64,000 nucleotides of DNA, taken from assembly GCA_940671915.1 (NCBI GenBank), contig CALNVZ010000641.1, forward strand, positions 7,833,872 through 7,897,871, given 5' to 3'. Within the stretch, counting starts at the first letter, position 1. Every line of letters begins with the position of its first letter. This DNA is from Paracentrotus lividus (taxonomy: Eukaryota; Echinodermata; Echinoidea; Camarodonta; Echinidae). This document shows positions 25,140 to 37,462 of this stretch, one piece after another. The notes under the pieces are model-generated. The model saw only the letters and a list, made by a program, of their open reading frames with translations, was not told where the DNA came from and ran no database searches. Both the position numbers and the translations under genes were made by a program.

Positions 25140-25490
25140 CAGTTGGTCCAATACTCTGATCGTCTAATACAACACGGGCTAAAGCCATTTGATATATACA
25201 AACAGTTTGGTCTAACTTCCAATTGGTCTTATACTTACTTGGTCTGATTTTTACTTGGTCTAATGAACACTTGGTCTAATTGCCGATTTGTTTAATAGCA
25301 ATAATGGTCTAATGGCCCTTACGTCTAATGGTATATTTTCAGTCTGTGAATTGACCAAGCGGTGTTAGTCCAAATGGAAATAAGACCAAATAGGAATTAG
25401 GCAGACTGGTTGTGGACGAAATGAAATTAGACCATGTCGGATGAGGCCAAACGGCCATTAGTCAAAGTGGGTTTAGACCAATTGGCAATT
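25140..25490. repeat. GGTCTAAT minisatellite in inverted halves
   Basis: From 25140 to about 25345, copies of TTGGTCTAAT recur every 17-25 bases. From about 25350 to 25490 the complement (ATTAGACCAAAT and variants) recurs. The two halves can fold back on each other. Confidence 0.75.
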
Positions 25491-26801
25491 TACCGCCGTA
25501 GCGGCTGGTATGAGATGGACTTAGTAAATAGTACATGTTAGGACTAGGGATTAACGGGTCTATTGTCAGGACCAACCTGTGAATTGGACTACTCCATCCA
25601 CACAATAGGTGAGAGAACCCTTGTAAGGCGACTGAGATCCAAAGAACCAAAATAGACCATTTCAAGTAGTCAAGAGCATGACCACTGTCACACCAATGAG
25701 ACCGATCACAATGAGAATAGGTTGACCACGCGCAAGTTACAATTGCTTCCAATATAGTTTGCTTGGATTTCTTCATGGCGGTGTAACAGGGGGTATGTGT
25801 CATAGTGCCATTGTCATAAGCGATTGTGCTTGATTTTTCCCCCGATGGATGATAACTCTTGCGATTCCTTCAAAAAACAAAAAACAAAACAAAACAAAAA
25901 TGTAGAAAATCTGATCATTGCTGATGCAAGAAATTTATGCAAATTTCCACCCAGACCAAACGCAGAGAGGTGTACGACCATGGTACGACCGGTTTTGTTA
26001 TGGTATATTTAGGCTAATGTTTTGCGTCGTTGTTTTTAGCTTGAAGAGATTCAAATGGATTGCGGACTTTTTTCTTTTCTTTTCGCACTCAAATGTTTGC
26101 GTAAGATTTTAGATTGCAAAGTTGTACAGAAAGGAAAATCTTCAAATGTGTTTGCTGTCTCTTGCTTTTGTACAATGAGTTTTTTACGATTGTCCTTTTC
26201 TTCTGCTAATAATAAGAATCTCAATTAACACAGCAGAAAGAATGTGCTTTTACCTATCCCTTGGCTGTTGTTGTTGTATGAAGTATTCTTGGGTTATATA
26301 CTTACTCTTTGTGCTATTGTTCCGCAGGTAAAACTTGAAGAGGTTTTAAACGAGTTTCGAATCTTTTATATTCGCAATATTTGTTTTGTTCAAGGCATAA
26401 GCGGGAGAATGGAAAGTCTTCAAATTGTGCTTTTGTTTGACGGCTTTTGTATACCATTGTGCCATGTTACTGCAAATAATAGTTTGAGGAGATTTCAATC
26501 TATAGTTTATGAGAACTGAAATGCTCGCTGGTATTTCATCTATTCAAGGCTTTTAGATTGCCCATCCTGGAACAAGACTTATCAATTCAATTTTGTTTGT
26601 CGGCTGATGTAATAATAAATCCATGATTCATAATTATGGTAAAGAAAAAATGAAATCTAATGTGTAAAAGAGGACCACTTTTCAACCAACGCAGTGTTAT
26701 CGATTAAGAGAAGAAGCACGGATAAAACACAATAAAGTCAGAGTGAGAGGAATAACAAAGAGACTAATGATGAGAGACATATCATAGTTATTCTTTGAAA
26801 T

Positions 26802-26805
<4 letters not shown>

Positions 26806-26857
<52 letters not shown>

Positions 26858-27119
26858 GGGAGGGGGCAATAGAAAGAGAAGAAAAAGGAATGGAAATTGG
26901 ACGCTTTATTATATAATTTAGTAAAGAAAATAGAGGGAATAAGAAAGGGAATTTAGACAAAAGATATAGTGAGGAAACGCAAATTTGGAATATGGCAATA
27001 TATGGAGAGAGAGAGAAAAAAAACATAGGGAGAACAAAATAGTAGGAAGAGGAAATAAAGACATGTAATGATATTATTATGATATTAAATGGAAGTTGGG
27101 AGGTACGAGGTATAATTAT

Positions 27120-27150
<31 letters not shown>

Positions 27151-27182
27151 TGGGGGGGGGAGGGGGGGGACAGAGAGTGAGA
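26806..27182. repeat. two GA/G-rich microsatellites
   Basis: GA tracts at 26806-26868 and 27120-27182, each ending in a G run, with purine-rich DNA between. Confidence 0.95.
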
Positions 27183-28142
27183 GGGAGAGGGTGGAGTTTT
27201 AATGGGAAGTTAAGGGGAAATGAAGTCAAAACCCCGATAACAAAAATTCCCATCGGATGTTCTTTTGATATGTGATGTTTGTTATCTCCATGATCCTCAC
27301 ACCCTTCACTCAATGAATCCAATCAATAGCTGTACATTGTCGAACCCAATTGATGAAAATCATCAAACAATAGCATTGTGAATGGGGGAACATCTTCTGA
27401 CATCACAGTTACTCCCCCTTCACAATATCGTTGGGTGACATGGGTAATAATAGGACACCCCATGTAGTCTATAAAGCTCAGACCTTATTATTCGAAGACT
27501 TATCAATATGTCCATAAAGATTTCCTAAAAGTCTATAACTATCAGTCTCTTAACATATCAAGGAATTTATCATCAGCTTCACTATAGGGTCTATGAAGTA
27601 CAGTGCATCTTAATCTAACAGTTCAGTTCCTTTATGACTAGCAATAACGGCTAAGGGTCTGTGCATGTATACTAACCCGCATGCGCAGAACCCAACTGAT
27701 GATTTTGGGGGTGAGACAGTGAAAATAATAAGGTGGTCAATGACAAGATAGAGCGACATTTCACAATACAAACTACTCCATCTGTAGCGGCACGTCAGAT
27801 GACTATTCAGTGAGCAAAGAAAGTCAGTGAAGAGTACATAGTAACCCTAGTAGGATAGAAAACGATCGTAGGGGCAACTGTTTCTTCAAGTCGACTTTCG
27901 TTGGTGAAAATGCTTCCTGTTTTTCTTCTCGAGATCAACTTGATTTTATTGCCAGGCTCGGAATAATTTTCTTTCAATCGCAAACTTTTTTTGCAGTCTT
28001 TCGGGGTATAGATTTACTTCCCGGCTTGAATCAGTGAAAGTGATTTCACATGGGGAAGTCTTCTTGATGACTAATTGAAATATACGTCTTTAATTATTAC
28101 TATTATCAATCTTCAATATTGAGCGAGATGAAAATTAATTGA

Positions 28143-28150
28143 TTTATAAA
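28143..28150 (+). promoter_or_regulatory. possible TATA box for the exon at 28192
   Basis: TTTATAAA lies 29 bases upstream of a TTCACC word near 28172 that could be the start site. That would leave a leader of only about 20 bases before the ATG at 28192. In AT-rich DNA such words are common. Confidence 0.3.
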
Positions 28151-28191
28151 TTAAAATAATAGACTGATTTCACCAAGACAAATCAGGTGCC

Positions 28192-28252
28192 ATGTTTACC
28201 AAGGCGACCAGAAAGTTTCTTTCAAAACCGAAGACGAAAATGGCATTTCAGG
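28192..28252 (+). CDS. candidate alternative first coding exon 3
   Basis: ATG at 28192 opens 20 codons plus one base and stops at a consensus donor (CAGG then GTAAGT), phase 1. The peptide starts MFTKATRKFLSKPKTKMAF, again short and basic. It has the strongest donor of the series and a TATA-like box at a plausible distance. Like the others it could join the phase-1 acceptor at 42956. It shares the first two residues, MF, with the 10056 exon, but I see no wider similarity. Confidence 0.45.
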
Positions 28253-29397
28253 GTAAGTCTAATTCTATTTTATTGTTTTATTTATTTTTTATTTTTTGAA
28301 AGAAGAAAGAAAAAAGGGGAAAGAAAAAATAAATAAATAAAAAGGGGTGGAGAGAGGGAGTGAGAGAGAGAAAGAGGTAAATGAAACTTGTAATATGTAT
28401 ATCCAATAATAATATCTTCCAATTGTTTAGCTGAAAAAGTGCAAGTTGCGTCTCAGTTATTGTCGTTGTCACTTACAATCAGATATTCTCCTTATTGCAT
28501 TGCTTTCGTTTTCAAATATTATTTAATATACAATTTGTAGTGGCATTCTAGGTTTCATTACATCGTATTTATTATAAAACTCCTTTAATTTTTTGGCATC
28601 ACAGTAATGGGTTTCTATTTTTCTTGCTTTCTTTAATTTTATTGTATTTATCTTTAGCAACCCTTTATACATCTGCTATACCGAATTAGCCAGTTGGTAT
28701 TCATCAAGTATATTTTTTGTCAAGTATAGTTTCGTAAAAAATGTAAATAAAAAAAATATACAATACCTTTAATAACTAGCTGATGAATACCTGGTGATCC
28801 AATCAAGCGTCTTCAAAGCTTGTTCTTAGACAGGACATTTTCTCTTAAAAATATTTTTATTTTTTTATTTATTTTTTTTAAAGATAGGGCTAAATGGTGG
28901 ATAAGTTTGGTTTATATAATTAAACTTGTTTTTAGAGAGACTTGTTATTCCATCTTAAAGAAAACAAAAAAAGATTTAAGGAGATCGAGCTGAACGAGAT
29001 TTTGGAGAAGAAACCTCAGTCAGACAAACGAGACTGACACGTTCTAATACTCGACAAATTAGAATATGACATAATTATCCTTAATGGCACAATGACGGGG
29101 CAGTTTGTATTCTCTAAAGCGGTGTGACTGACATGACTGACAGATAAGAAGAAAGCCTTTCCAATTATAGTGTTAACGGTCCCATAGAATTGATGTCCAT
29201 TGTCAAGTATATGTCTTCATTACTCGACATTGTGTTATTCACAATGGGAACAAATCATCCTCGTTTCCTCTCTATAGCAAAAGACCAGAAAAGTATGCTT
29301 CCCCTCCGCTGGTGGTTGACTAGTCAAGGGTTTCACCCCTATTGTATTCTTCTCACTCCAATGATTACTGGTAAACTTGGATTTGAGATGGAACCTT

Positions 29398-29609
29398 CCC
29401 TGCTGAAAAAATAAATAAATAAAAAACAGAGTCAATCACATTGTGTCCACATTATGGAAAGTGGAAACACAGTAAACTTGGGCCAATTCCACACAGTCGA
29501 TTTTGTGAAAACAGTGTCTGAGTCCTTCACAATGTGACGACTGTATGCATTTGGCCCATTTTTACAGTATCGATACTGGAAGAAGTTTACCCTGTGTTTT
29601 CTGGCAGGG
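29398..29609. mobile_element. MITE, CCCTGCCGAAAAA family, copy 1
   Basis: Begins CCCTGCTGAAAAAA and ends TTTTCTGGCAGGG. The inside carries CACAGTCGA and CACAGTG-type words shared with copies at 35450, 39862 and 43905. It overlaps the end of an open frame (29190-29414) that I do not recognise as a gene. Confidence 0.75.
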
Positions 29610-30439
29610 TTATACCATGGGAATTTTTGTAAACATTGGTATAGGTGGAGATTTTTTCCCCGTACACGTTCATAATGGAAAATCTTGTTGGATTGTACGA
29701 TTTTTAACTGTGTGTGTTCAAAAATTAAGGGTGGAATTCATTGCAGATATTTTTTTGTCATAACTTATCATTTCCTTGATGGAATATGCTAATATGAAGG
29801 GGGGGGGGGAGAGAAAAGGGAAAAAGAAAAATTGCAGGGAAATTCGGTATTAATGTTCATGTGACCATTCTGAAACTCAGATACAATTTATATCATCTGA
29901 AAACTCATGTATCTAATGTTATATTGCTATTTTCGCAGCTTCTTGCATAGTGTGAGGTGAACTTAATAAGTAATCGGATGAGCTTTTGGAGGACAGGGGC
30001 ATTTACTATGATTACCGCGTGCTTTCTCAAGATTTGGCGCGAAATCGGATTAGAAATATATTAAAACCTCACTTTTCTTGGTTTCTTCCAGCTTCACTTA
30101 GTCCCTAGCCCTGATTTATTTGCCCATCTTAATCTTTCGTTAAATCTTAGTAGTGTTGCGATATGAAAAGGTCAACTCCTTGAAAACTTTCAGACAAAAA
30201 GGTGTCATTTTACACCCTTTAAAGTCTACACCAGGTGCACTATCCGAGGTGCAACTGTGTACCCGTTGAAACAGTTCATACCCAACTTTGCATAAGTGAG
30301 TTGTATAAAATATAAGGTACATCCTATATGTAAATGATCAATTTGTTGGAAGGCATGCATGTAAGTTTGTTCAAATTTAGAACAAATGTGCATTAAAGAT
30401 GCCTATTGCAACGGCCGTAAAAGGTATTACCTTGCCTTG

Positions 30440-30510
30440 TATGATGCAAATTTGTACCTTGATACATTATTACAAGGTGCAGGGTTCGAATCCTTGCCAT
30501 GTCACCCATA
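30440..30510 (+). repeat. weak tRNA-like segment
   Basis: A B-box-like GGGTTCGAATCCTT near 30481-30494 follows a possible but poor A box. Probably an old SINE fragment. Confidence 0.3.
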
Positions 30511-30599
30511 ACCGTTCACTAAACCCTTCATCAATTTACAATCTAACCGAAATATCTGTTTACTCAGTTCTGTTATCATATTTTACTTTAAATAATTTT

Positions 30600-32700
30600 G
30601 AATAATAACTAGAATGTCATTCTTATTTGTATGGGTGTGCTATCAAGTATGAATATATGTAATCGATACCTCTTTTCTTATGAGAATGGTTTGTCGGTAT
30701 GATATAAAGACTTGCTTTGATGAAATAGTAATCAAAAGAAAATAGTACAAACGAACACCTGCTGAATGACGGCTATGGAAGTACAGCTAATTGGGCAATT
30801 TAAAGACGTGAGAGATTTGTTTACAAGCTATACAAACCATTTAACGTTTTTTATGACAGATTTCATATCGTATATTATAATATTTCCTTGCACCTGCAAA
30901 TCATCAACTACTTTGTGATGGTTCCTTTAGAAGTTTCAATGCAGTAAGTTTATTGCCCAATTGAATAGTAAAAAAATAGAGCCATTATCGAACGGTTGAG
31001 GAATAAAGAATAGCACTTGCACTTACCAAAGCATAAATCATAATATAACGAATTATTTGATCGATTGTGGTATTGGCTGTAACAGAACATTTTACGAAGT
31101 GTGGTTTGTAAGACCGAAAACAATTTTACAGTTATTAGTCATGTAAGTCAAACATGGCAAACCACGAAAAAAAAAAACGATTCAAAGCTTCATATTTCGG
31201 ATTTTGTCTTGCATTTCATTATATAAACACAAACATATGAAAATATAACATGTGGTCATATTCAAACTAAATGGGACATTTAGCTGAAATTTTAATGTCG
31301 CGCTGTGCCTTTGAAAATGCAAATTAGGATCTGAAATCAACACAAAGGCTTCTTTACATTACAAACAATTATTTCAGTTCAAACATTATCTGATCCATTG
31401 GTCAAACAGGAATTTGCACATATGGGACTATTTAAATTCAACTGGTAATGACACACGCCACTCCTATATTATACATAATTTGGTAGTCATGATCCATTCA
31501 TAACCTACAAGTGCAAAGATATGTGTAAAGGGAGTGACCTATGATTGTATCTCCCCTTCCATGAGACATGTTTGAGACTAGTTTGTGAGTGCGAGACTCT
31601 GGTCAAGGGAAAATCGAACATGTTCATATCTGTATGAGATTTTTTCCCCGTCTTGGAGTCTTAGAAACGTCTTCGATTAATCTTCAAGGGTAAAATATCA
31701 TTATTTAAATTATCAATCATAAAAAATCTAACAATATGTTTTAAAATGTCGATGTATATTTCTAAAGAAATATAGGCCCCGGGTTTAACTTGAACACACC
31801 ATGGATATTTCAAAATAATTATTTAAATCAGCCGCATTCTTCTCATTTCAAATCAAATTACTTCTCTTGAGAGACTCGCTCACTTTTAACTTCTTTTCAA
31901 TGACTGTACTAAAAAAGAGGCCCATTGTAGCACCGAGCACCGTCCATTAAAACTGTCTTGTCACCTACGGCTAAGTATAATAACACGTTATTTCGCGTTA
32001 TATTATTGATTGTCACCTATTCTTACCTTCTTCTGTCAATTCTCTATCTTTCTCTATTTCTGATCTCGACTTTATTACTCCTCTATTCAGATGAACTCGA
32101 TCAATAAAAGAATGGGTTTAGGCAGAGATGAACAACTGTAATTAGTTGTAATCCTCACGTAAAGTTACTATGCATGCATTGTGCTTATCATCTTGTAAAG
32201 TGGATTATTTCAGCTTCCATAGGTTAAGCCATATGACATAATTGCTACAATATACATGCACAACATCAAAATGGACTTCATTAAGCGCGTGTCGTTATCA
32301 ACGTGTTTCTTGAGTTGTTAAAAAATGGCTAAGAAATACGGGTATTTACATCATAATGGGCCCATACAGAGGCTATAATAATTAGTGTTACATTTAAATA
32401 CAGGTAAATATTCGAACAAAATTCAATTGTATTTCTTTATTTTATATAATTCTAATTTTGGATATTAGTTTGATAATATCTCTAGTTGTAGTTTAGCCCT
32501 AATTATTGGATTTTTGAAAAGAGATATTCCTGTGATCTTAGCTGTCCATCTTTACACTCTTTAAATACGAAGGATAAAAAATAACATAATTCTTCGTCCA
32601 TACTCATTCCGGGTCAACTATTGTAATACAACTCGTATGTTCCCAATCGACCCGGAACGAGGTCATTTTGACCCTCAATTTGATCTTAGAGTGTACTCCT
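30600..32700. other. no gene; one decayed MITE copy
   Basis: AT-rich DNA. At about 31555-31690 there are GAGACATGTTTGAGAC and CTTAGAAACGTCTTCG words like those in copy 1 and copy 3 of the GAGACGTCTC family, but the ends are lost. Confidence 0.5.
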
Positions 32701-32837
32701 GGGGGCATTTCATGAAAGGACTTGTCGTACATTTTATCCGACAAATTTGCTCTCAGTCAATCAGATGCAAGCATTTCAGTAGCTTATAACAGTTCGTCTG
32801 ATGAAACGTCCGACAGGTCCTTTCACGAAACGCCCCC
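32701..32837. mobile_element. short MITE, GGGGGCATTTC type
   Basis: A 137-bp element. The left end GGGGGCATTTCATGAAAGGA pairs with the right end TCCTTTCACGAAACGCCCCC with two mismatches. It can form a single hairpin. Confidence 0.85.
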
Positions 32838-33959
32838 TTATGCTAAGGCATGAGAATGTCCCATATGCGTACTAAAAGATGAAGGTGCTCTCGAAGTCCT
32901 TACAGTTTCAATGCTGGGGCACGCTTCAAGTGATTAGATTATCCCCTTTTCAGTCTGTTTTGTTTTGGAACGAATGATCTTTATAAGCCTTTGCTCTGAC
33001 GTAAGCTCAAATTGTCTCGAGTTGTTTTCTTATTCATGTTATTGATTCATCAATTGTTCATTAAGGTTGTCACTCATTACATCAGGCTAATCATTAACAT
33101 CATTAGACAACGTCATTTAGTATTAACACGACAAAACGTATCTTATATTGTGTTAAGCATTATACTCGAGAAAAACCTTTGTTGTAATTAGCTCTGAACA
33201 AGAATGGTTGATTGTTAGTAATTAGATCGCGGCGGATTACTGTCATGTTCATGATGTTAGCATCAATTGAATTATTCAATCCTAATAAGATATGTCACGT
33301 GGCAAGTAAACATGGTAGAGTGAGTTTCTGCGTAATTATCATCTTTTCATAATTTCACCATGTAATATGTATTATCACAACATTATTTGTTCAACTTTTT
33401 CTCCTAGTATTCCATTTCTGATGTACCCCAAACTTTCACAGTTATTTTAAGCATTTTTTATTTACAGATATAGTTCTCTTAAATCTGATGTCGCTTCCAC
33501 AGTTACATCATTATAAAATGAAGGGATCGGGGTTTTTTAACAGAAAGAGTACGTATCTCATTTGAAAATTAGAGAACTTTCTCTTTTATGCAACAAATGG
33601 TCATAAATAGGACGATGCGGACATGATGAAAGCTTCTTTCTCTTGAAAAGGTTTATAACGACTTTTTTTTACGGAATGCATAGAACCTTTTTACGAAACT
33701 GTGTAAAGTGAGTAAACTTAAAAGTCAAAAGTATGCCCCATAGGAACCAATTTAAGGGCGGTGTAAATTGGATGATATGGGTTGACGAATCTACCCTAAT
33801 AAAACAAATGTGATTCAAATTAAAATTCGAATATATTTAATAATTTCCAACAGAAATGAACACAAAATTCATTCGTTTTATTTTTGTTTTAACAAGAGTA
33901 CATATGATTTATATACGAAATAATTCTCTTTGTAGAAATAAAGAAATTAAGTAAAATGC

Positions 33960-34036
33960 AAAAACAAAAACAAAAAAACACACAAACAAACAACAAACAA
34001 AACAAAAACAAAAAACAAAAAACAAAACAAAACAAG
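33960..34036. repeat. A-rich AAAAC microsatellite
   Basis: Irregular AAAAC/AAAC units. Confidence 0.9.
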
Positions 34037-34712
34037 AAATGATTCATTCATGATGCACTAACATTGTGAATCTTTAGTGGACTTTAAGGAAATTGAATTC
34101 CAGCTAATCAGAAATATATGATATATGTTTGTATTTTCCCCTGATGACTTGTCCAATGTTATACCAAATCTCCCCAAAGCGAACTGTGAATAATCATGAC
34201 CATTGTCAAAAAAACTTCTAATTCATATTGACACCTCTTCATCTCTGATAGCCCGCTGGCAAGGGGACTGGGTGAGAGATATATTTGGGAAAACTTGACA
34301 AAGGCCTTCAATCAATATTGAGCTATTACTGTTTGTATTGTGTCATTGGGAACTATTGTACCCCCTTCCTGAAAACTCTGACCAAGATAGATAAAACCTT
34401 CACACCCCATTGAAACTTTCCTTTGTCAAGTGATGAAATAGGCTACATTTAAGCGGAAGAAACCCATTGATTAACTGACTGTAGTCCATTGATTCTAAGG
34501 GAATTGTAAGAAAATTAAAAATTCTAATTTAAATATGAAGTTTGCATTCAAATTCGAATTTTGTCAATTTCCAAATTATGAACTGGTACATTCACCTATT
34601 TTTTTTATTTTTTCTTTTCTCGTCATATGCATTTGCAATAGTCTCATTGAAGAAATATTTTATAACGGGGTAATCTTTCACATGTATAACGCCTTAGTTT
34701 TCAGCCATATTT

Positions 34713-34719
34713 TATAAAC
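34713..34719 (+). promoter_or_regulatory. putative TATA box
   Basis: TATAAAC lies 29 bases upstream of an AATCACTGTTT word whose A (34742) would be a good start site. An ATG-free, C/A-rich leader of about 180 bases follows. Confidence 0.4.
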
Positions 34720-34741
34720 ATTCTACAAAAGTCCGCCAATC

Positions 34742-34957
34742 ACTGTTTCTGCACTGGTTTGACCAACAACTGAGCGCCATCGTCCAATCTCTCTCTCACA
34801 TAGCACACACAAACCACAGCAACTTTCACACACCACACACAACAACACTCAACAGCGCGAGCAACACGCATCACACAACTCACCAACCACGACAAACACA
34901 ACACAACATCAGCTCTAACACACATGCACAGTTTTCATTCACACCGCACACAGCCAG
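34742..34957 (+). CDS. candidate alternative first exon 4 (coding part 34924-34957)
   Basis: After the TATA box at 34713, the segment 34742-34923 is C/A-rich and has no ATG, as in a 5' leader. The first ATG (34924) opens MHSFHSHRTQP and reaches a donor (CCAG then GTAATT) in phase 1. The coding part is only 34 bases. The phase again fits the exon at 42956. The low T and G content of the leader itself lowers the chance of an ATG, so its absence is weak support. The leader's CA tract could also be simple repeat. Confidence 0.35.
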
Positions 34958-35449
34958 GTAATTTTGATATGTATATGAAATTATGCATTTCTTATGTTGA
35001 CGCCCGTTTTAGGAATACAGGTTTGCGACCTTAGTATGCTATAATTTCAGCCCGGTTTATACATTTGACGATCATAATACTTTTAGACCACACTCATCTG
35101 ATGAATCTTAAATGGATATTTTTAACTTAGATTAAGCATATTGCTTAGATGAAAAAAATAATAATTGAAATGAAATTATTTCACTGCAGCAGTGAACTAT
35201 TTTAGCTGAATGAGCTATTTTCGAATTGGAGAAAGAGAGAGAGAGAGAGATTAAAAAAAAAAAAAAAAGGCCTCATAAAGACGCTGTCGGTTCAGTGGAA
35301 AGGAAAAGGACAAAAACTATTATGTATTGTTTTTTTAGAGGAGTAGGATGGAATAAAGTAAACGTTCGGGATGTATTTAAAGACATTCCTTAGGGGTTTT
35401 ACATTTCCTTGACGAAATCCTCAAAGCCCAGTCATATCACAAGAATGAC

Positions 35450-35694
35450 TCGTAGAAAAAAAAAAAAAAAAAAAAAAAAAACACAGTCATCACAGTGTGT
35501 CCAAGCAGTGAAAACACTGAAAATGGCCAAATCTATACACATTCGTCACATTGTGAAGGTCTCGGACACTGTGTTCTCAGAGTCGACTGTGTTCATTTTC
35601 ACAGTGCCGGTACTGGAAACAGTACGACACAAATGTGAACACACTGTGTCACAATGTGTTCACACTGTGGGACACTGTGTTTTTTCCGCCAGGG
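35450..35694. mobile_element. MITE, CCCTGCCGAAAAA family, copy 2
   Basis: The left end has degenerated into an A run (35458-35480); the right end is TTTTTTCCGCCAGGG. The inside has repeated CACAGTG/CACTGTG words and CAGAGTCGACTGTG. The long plus-strand ORF across it is a shadow. Confidence 0.7.
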
Positions 35695-35779
35695 TTGTCA
35701 TCACATGTAAAATACTGTTTTCCTTTCCGGAGGTATATTGGTTAAATCATGGTTATAGCTCGTTTTTCATGATTGATAC

Positions 35780-36270
35780 GGTCCTTATTCCGAACGTTCG
35801 ATTTTCCGAAAATTATATTTTTGGTTCATTAAACCAAAAGTAGAATAAGGTTCATTATTACAAAAGTGAAAAACAAATGTTCGTTTATCAAATAATAAAG
35901 TAAATCTCACACTAACCCTTAACGCATTTTTATTTCATATCAAAGGAAATTTATTTAATTTTCGTATAATCTTCGTATAAACGGATCTTATTCTATTTTC
36001 GGACTTACGGACCCTACATCACTGATAATATGTTGATTGGGAACCCCGTTATTTTTTAAGATAAAAACGAACCTCCCCACTTCTTTTTTTGAGATCAACG
36101 AACTTGCAATTAGACCTTTAGGAAATTTGTGTTTAGAATAACAAATCTTCATAATGTAATCATTTTCAGAAAAACGAACATTCGGATGAATGCAGAGAAC
36201 GTTCGGATAATACGAACTCTTTCTGGTTTTCGGATTAACGAACCTTCAGTTACAGGCAATTTCGATAGAA
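35780..36270. repeat. dispersed TTCGGATTAACGAAC motifs
   Basis: Irregular copies of words like GAACGTTCGGATAATACGAAC, TTCGGATTAACGAACC and CGAACATTCGGAT, spaced 30-60 bases apart. They look like a decayed minisatellite or foldback. Confidence 0.5.
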
Positions 36271-36280
36271 CGAGCATCCT

Positions 36281-36646
36281 TTGGTAGTACATCATCCATT
36301 TAGTGTGACGGGGGTTTGCAATACCTGTCTGACAAATGGAGAGTCACGATGGGTAATCGACATGTTAGAAAACATCCGGATTTGGTACGACACGGACGAA
36401 CTCCTTGGCGCAATCAGACGAATTATTGCTCTAGAACTACTGATTCTCTTGTGCCTATTGTCAATTTGCCTGGTCAAGCTGAATGATGTTGACGACAAAA
36501 TCGTTGGACATCTTTCTGAGATGTCAGTTTCAAGTGTTGTTATTGTGAACGACCTTCTAAAGATCATCCAACTTGAGGATACATGTACTTTCATGGTGAG
36601 GGATGATGCCGAAATTGCTTTTGCGGAAGGTTATATATATAGATGA
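36281..36646 (+). CDS. 121-codon open frame, unrecognised, doubtful
   Basis: An open frame without a good ATG at its start; the first ATG inside is near 36362. The peptide has one hydrophobic stretch (ALELLILLCLLSICLV) followed by KLNDVDDKIVGHL. No splice borders fit and the other strand is open too. In DNA of this composition one or two such frames are expected by chance in 64 kb. Confidence 0.15.
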   Translation: MVVHHPFSVTGVCNTCLTNGESRWVIDMLENIRIWYDTDELLGAIRRIIALELLILLCLLSICLVKLNDVDDKIVGHLSEMSVSSVVIVNDLLKIIQLEDTCTFMVRDDAEIAFAEGYIYR

Positions 36647-36649
36647 AAT

Positions 36650-37423
36650 CGTTCTTATTCGTCAATCAGAATATGGACCCTAATCAGAAGTTGGGCAGAA
36701 GCAGGGAGTTGATCTGGCAGATGTACTTCTATCATGTTATGCACGTTTCTCATCGATTATAAGAGCTAATAATTCTCATCGAGCATCATTTTCCGACGAG
36801 TTGATTCTTGTTATTTGGAATTCTCAACGCATGATTTGGAGATCATTTATGCAATCGAATTCTGCAAAATTATTCTAGTGACCGAAGAAGATATATTTTG
36901 ATTGTTCATTCTTCTCAGTTGTTTGAAGTCTTTTTGTTGGTAGATCTGAAACAATCCGACTCCAATATTTGATAGCACAATGTAACACATCTTCACGTTA
37001 ATGAACTTTGCAAAATAATAACAAAAGGATAGCTAACGATTTTATCGGAAAACATTCTTGAGCATGATTTAAGACAATAATTTGGAATAACTGGGAGGTA
37101 GATGTGCTTTCATGCCATAAAACCTGTCGAAATTGCTACTGAAGGCAGTCGAAGTTATTCGAATTCATACGTTTTGCGAATGCGGTATGTATTGTGCAAC
37201 TAAATACGAATTATAGCAGGATTTATCATTTATAATATTCTATATCTAAGGGCTGATATATGTTTAAAGTTTATTTATTTCATTTTTTAAATCTTGAAAA
37301 GAATGTCAAACTTACCACATGCATTTTAAATGTTATCATATTTAAAGGAAAGAGGAATTATACAGAGCCAATTGTTTTCCCTCTTTTTCAGTCTCACGTC
37401 ATTTATGAATAATCACGTTTCGA

Positions 37424-37462
<39 letters not shown>

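Noticed and set aside
24930..25159. Two overlapping plus-strand ORFs after a good acceptor (TCTTTTTCAG)
   Set aside because: No matching donor; the longer frame ends in the GGTCTAAT repeat and shows no family resemblance.
26244..26519. Plus-strand ORF with an acceptor at 26327 and a signal-peptide-like start
   Set aside because: The segment beyond the acceptor seems to repeat DNA at 26034-26190; no donor and no motif.
29190..29414. 74-codon plus-strand ORF
   Set aside because: Runs into a MITE, no recognised domain, no splice borders.
30399..30428. ATG segment MPIATAVK followed by GTATTA, phase 1
   Set aside because: Only eight codons and a poor donor, in a likely old SINE.
33518..33548. 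ATG segment MKGSGFFNRK followed by GTACGT, phase 1
   Set aside because: Ten codons, last exon base is A, no promoter; too weak to list with the other first exons.
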